A DNA stretch of 6,634 nt, taken from contig JAXMLJ010000120.1 of assembly GCA_034368805.1 (NCBI GenBank), forward strand, positions 1-6,634. Reading direction: 5' to 3'. The position numbers and the translations under genes were made by a program. This document shows, piece by piece, positions 3,650 through 6,634 of the stretch. The stretch is from UBA2272 sp034368805 (lineage in GTDB: Bacteria; Actinomycetota; Coriobacteriia; Anaerosomatales; Anaerosomataceae). The first letter of the stretch is position 1, and the number at the start of each line of letters is the position of its first letter. Below the pieces are notes generated by a model that made no database searches, was not told the DNA's origin, and saw only the letters and a program-made list of their open reading frames with translations.

Positions 3650-6634
3650 ATGTCCGGGTTCGTACACCTGCACACCCACTCGGAGTACTCGCTCCTCGAC
3701 GGGGCTGCCCGGATCGACGGACTCGTCGCGCGTGCTGCCGAACTCGATATGCCCGCGCTTGCGCTCACCGATCACGGCTACATGTACGGCGCGATCGATT
3801 TCCATCGCGCGGCGCGCAAGAAAGGCATCAAGCCGATCATCGGCTGCGAGGTCTACTTCACACCCGAGCGGCAGCTTTCGGGCGGCAAGCCGGCGCTCTA
3901 CCACCTACTGCTGCTCGCCAAGGACGCCGCGGGCTACCGTAACCTCATGACCCTTGTCTCCGACGCCGCGACCGCCGGTTTCTACTACAAGCCGCAGGTC
4001 GATGTGGCTCTTCTCGAGCGTTACGCCGGGGGGCTCATCGCCACGTCGGCGTGCATGAGCGGCATCCTGAGCAAGTCGATCGAGCTCGGGGACCCGGAGG
4101 CGGCACGTGCGTGGGCCGAGCGGTTCGCGGGCATCTTCGCGCCGGGCGACTTCTACGTCGAGCTCCAGGACCAGGGGATCGCCGGCGCCGGTGGCGTGAC
4201 GCAGCGCGAGATCAACCGCGAGCTCGCATCGATCGCATCCGAACTCGGCCTGGGCACGGTGGCCACCAATGACATCCACTACCTCGCGCGCGCCGATGCC
4301 GTCACGCAGGACCTGCTGCTGTGCATCGGCACCGGCTCCAAGGTCGACGATCCCGATCGCATGCGCTTCTCCTGCGACGAGTTTTTCATGAAGTCGTACG
4401 AGGAGATGACAGCGGCACTACCCGAGTACCCTGAAGCGCTCGCCACCACGCTTGAGGTCGCCGAGAAGTGTGATCTCGTCTTCGATCACGACCGGATCAT
4501 CTTGCCGAAGTTCCCGCTTCCCGAGGGTCACACAGCCGAGTCGCTGCTCGCCGAGCGGGTCGGCGAGGGGATGAAGCGCCGGTACGGCGATCCCGTCCCG
4601 GACGAGGCGCTCGAGCGGATGCGCACCGAACTCGACGTCATCAGCAAGCAGGGCTTCGCGGCCTACTTCCTCATAGTCTCCGACTTCACCCGGTGGGCGA
4701 AGGAGCAGGGCATCGGTGTGGGGCCCGGTCGCGGCTCGGCGGCCGGCTCGATCGTCTCGTACTCGCTCGGCATCACCAACCTCGATCCGCTGGCCAACGG
4801 CCTGCTCTTCGAGCGGTTCCTCTCCACCGAGCGCACCGAGATGCCCGATATCGACATGGACTTCGATGACGAGCGCCGCGGCGAGGTCATCGACTACGTG
4901 CGCCGGATGTACGGTGCCGAGAAGGTCGCGCAGATCATCACCTTCGGCACCCTCAAGGCGCGGCAGGCCATCAAAGACGCCGGGCGCGTGCTCGGGTACC
5001 CGTACGGCGTGCCGGACCGCATCAGCAAGATGATCCCGTCGATGCCGCTCGACATCACGGTCGCGGAAGCCCTGCGGGGCAACAACGACCCCAAGCGCAA
5101 GGTCGCACCGAGCCCCGACCTCGTGGCCGACTACGAGGCCAATCCCGACACCCGGCGCATCATCGACGCCGCCATGGGGCTCAACGGCATCAAGCGCAAC
5201 GAGGGCGTGCACGCAGCAGGAGTGGTGATCTGTCCGACGCCGCTTTCCGAGCACCTGCCGGTGAAGCGCGACACCAAGGGCGGCGCGATCATCACGCAGT
5301 ACGACGGCCCGACTGTGGCCGACCTCGGGCTGCTCAAGATGGACTTCCTCGGCCTGCGCACGCTCACCGTCATCGCCAAGGCCGTCGCGGCGGTCGGCGC
5401 GCATCACGGCGTGACCATCGACGTGGATGCCCTGCCGATGGATGACGCGGCCACGTGGTCGCTGCTGCAGCGCGCCGATACCGACGGCGTGTTCCAGGTG
5501 GAGTCGGCGGGCATGAAGCGCGTGCTCCGGGATCTCAAGCCAACGTGCTACGCGGATCTCGTGGCGGTGGTGGCGCTGTTCCGGCCCGGTCCGATGGACT
5601 CGATCGACGATTTTGTCGCCCGCAAGCACGGGCGCGCGCCCATCACCTACTACGACGACCGGCTGCGCTACATCCTCGAGGAGACGTACGGCGCCATCGT
5701 CTATCAGGAACAGGTCATGCGGATCTCCATGGAGATGGCGGGCTTCCCGGCTGCCAAGGCCGAGAAGCTGCGCAAGGCTATGGGCAAGAAGATCCAGGAG
5801 GTCATGGACGCGCTCTACCCCGAGTTCATCGAGGGCTCGGTCGCGCGCGGCTACGACAAGCAGGGTGCCGAGCAGGTCTGGCGCGATATCGCCAAGTTCG
5901 CCGAGTACGCCTTCAACAAGAGCCACGCGGCGGCGTACGGCATGCTCGCCTACCAGACGGCGTACCTCAAGGCCCACTATCCGCTCGAGTTCATGGCGGC
6001 CACACTCACCAGCTACACGGGCAAGACGGACACGATCGTGAAGTACGTGGCGGCGTGTAACGCGGCGGGCATGAAGGTCCTGCCGCCGGATGTGAACTCG
6101 TCGGGGCGCGACTTCACCGCTACCGGTGACGCGATCACCTTCGGTCTGGCCGGCATCAGAGGCGTCGGGGAGGGCGTGGTGGACACGATCGTGGCCGTGC
6201 GTGAGGCGGGCGGCCCGTTCACGTCGCTCCAGGACTTCTGCGCACGCGTGGACATGCGGCAGGCCAACAAGAAGACGCTCGAGGCGCTCATCAAGGCTGG
6301 CGCCTTCGACTCCACGGGCTACACGCGCAAGCACCTCTTCTCGATGATGGACGGGTGCGTGGACGCGGCGATCAAGCGTCAGCGCGATGCCGAGGCTGGT
6401 CAGACGTGCCTGTTCGACGTCTTCGACGCGGCGGAGCATGGTCTGGACGACGACGCACCGGCGCCCGACGGCGACGAGTGGGAGAAGGGCGTGAAGCTCG
6501 CGTTCGAGAAGGAGATGCTCGGCATCTACGTCTCGGACCACCCGTTGCGCGACATCGCAGACCTGATCACCACCGCACGAACGCTCTCGCTCGGTGGAGC
6601 CGACGAGTTCCGCGAAGGTCAGTCGGGGTGGTTT
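3650..6634 (+). CDS. dnaE: DNA polymerase III alpha subunit, N-terminal 995 residues (3' end cut by window)
   Basis: The catalytic subunit of the replicative DNA polymerase. I translated the frame from ATG 3650 to the window edge and found no stop; full-length relatives are near 1,150 residues. The PHP domain (about 1-270) begins HLHTHSEYSLLDG and keeps what looks like all nine metal ligands: H8, H10, D17, H42, E67, H85, C135, D208, H210. The palm domain carries GVGPGRGSAAGS (356-367) and the catalytic aspartates D402 and D404 in PDIDMDFDD, with D565 in MDFLGLRTL; these match E. coli D401, D403 and D555. GVHAAGVVI (519-527), YQEQVM (685-690) and FNKSHAAAYG (755-764) are further family signatures. 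A helix-hairpin-helix lies near AGIRGVGEG (834-842), and the OB fold begins near the cut end. The preceding gene's TAG, in this frame 3 nt upstream, fixes ATG 3650 as the start. It is DnaE-type, not PolC, and no intein is present in the visible part. Confidence 0.97.
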   Translation, partial: MSGFVHLHTHSEYSLLDGAARIDGLVARAAELDMPALALTDHGYMYGAIDFHRAARKKGIKPIIGCEVYFTPERQLSGGKPALYHLLLLAKDAAGYRNLMTLVSDAATAGFYYKPQVDVALLERYAGGLIATSACMSGILSKSIELGDPEAARAWAERFAGIFAPGDFYVELQDQGIAGAGGVTQREINRELASIASELGLGTVATNDIHYLARADAVTQDLLLCIGTGSKVDDPDRMRFSCDEFFMKSYEEMTAALPEYPEALATTLEVAEKCDLVFDHDRIILPKFPLPEGHTAESLLAERVGEGMKRRYGDPVPDEALERMRTELDVISKQGFAAYFLIVSDFTRWAKEQGIGVGPGRGSAAGSIVSYSLGITNLDPLANGLLFERFLSTERTEMPDIDMDFDDERRGEVIDYVRRMYGAEKVAQIITFGTLKARQAIKDAGRVLGYPYGVPDRISKMIPSMPLDITVAEALRGNNDPKRKVAPSPDLVADYEANPDTRRIIDAAMGLNGIKRNEGVHAAGVVICPTPLSEHLPVKRDTKGGAIITQYDGPTVADLGLLKMDFLGLRTLTVIAKAVAAVGAHHGVTIDVDALPMDDAATWSLLQRADTDGVFQVESAGMKRVLRDLKPTCYADLVAVVALFRPGPMDSIDDFVARKHGRAPITYYDDRLRYILEETYGAIVYQEQVMRISMEMAGFPAAKAEKLRKAMGKKIQEVMDALYPEFIEGSVARGYDKQGAEQVWRDIAKFAEYAFNKSHAAAYGMLAYQTAYLKAHYPLEFMAATLTSYTGKTDTIVKYVAACNAAGMKVLPPDVNSSGRDFTATGDAITFGLAGIRGVGEGVVDTIVAVREAGGPFTSLQDFCARVDMRQANKKTLEALIKAGAFDSTGYTRKHLFSMMDGCVDAAIKRQRDAEAGQTCLFDVFDAAEHGLDDDAPAPDGDEWEKGVKLAFEKEMLGIYVSDHPLRDIADLITTARTLSLGGADEFREGQSGWF

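Noticed and set aside
4418..6541. 707-codon open frame on the minus strand within dnaE
   Set aside because: It lies wholly antisense to a gene with all polymerase motifs. Its translation is rich in Arg, His, Val and Asp with no recognisable domain, as expected when the complement of GC-biased codons lacks stops.
3650..6634. Intein in dnaE
   Set aside because: Replicative polymerase genes often host inteins, so I read through the insertion-prone conserved motifs. The catalytic and signature motifs sit at normal spacing relative to E. coli DnaE, leaving no room for an insert.

Overview
The window is a dense, high-GC bacterial segment with every supported gene on the + strand. The order is: the 3' part of citramalate synthase (cimA), a 12-helix major facilitator superfamily (MFS) exporter, a fumarylacetoacetate hydrolase (FAH)-fold enzyme, a small TrpR-related regulator of the YerC/YecD family, and the first 995 codons of the replicative polymerase dnaE. 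The high GC content, the actinobacterial style of the DnaE N-terminus with a complete PHP metal site, and a YerC-type regulator beside CimA-type isoleucine synthesis suggest a free-living Actinobacteriota, perhaps a deep-branching Coriobacteriia. That placement is inference from composition and recall of protein style, not from a search.

Region by region. Positions 1-994 hold CimA, cut by the window start; its first ~85 bases do not read as a normal CimA, while the rest is clean. Positions 995-1111 are a short gap with a weak promoter candidate. Positions 1112-2344 encode the MFS exporter. Positions 2345-2431 are an 87-nt gap containing a perfect 10-bp inverted repeat, whose right arm is the ribosome binding site of the next gene. 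Positions 2432-3181 encode the FAH-family enzyme. Positions 3182-3328 hold GC-rich dyad symmetry (possible transcript end) followed by an extended -10 promoter. Positions 3329-3646 (TrpR-related) and 3650-6634 (dnaE, open at the window edge) are separated by one codon and look like one transcript. No gene-free stretch reaches 300 bases. I saw no tRNA, rRNA, CRISPR array, insertion sequence, integrase or attachment site.

How the genes relate. CimA makes (R)-citramalate from pyruvate and acetyl-CoA, the entry to threonine-independent isoleucine synthesis. The exporter and the FAH enzyme have no pathway link to it that I can show. The regulator-dnaE pair is the one convincing operon and the most interesting arrangement: a TrpR-fold DNA-binding protein apparently co-transcribed with the replicative polymerase.

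This is mostly an ordinary core-genome segment, and I found no convincing new multi-gene system. The points worth a second look are the RBS-masking inverted repeat at 2371-2424, the yerC-like/dnaE coupling, the damaged CimA metal-site region at the window start, and the intact PHP site of DnaE.
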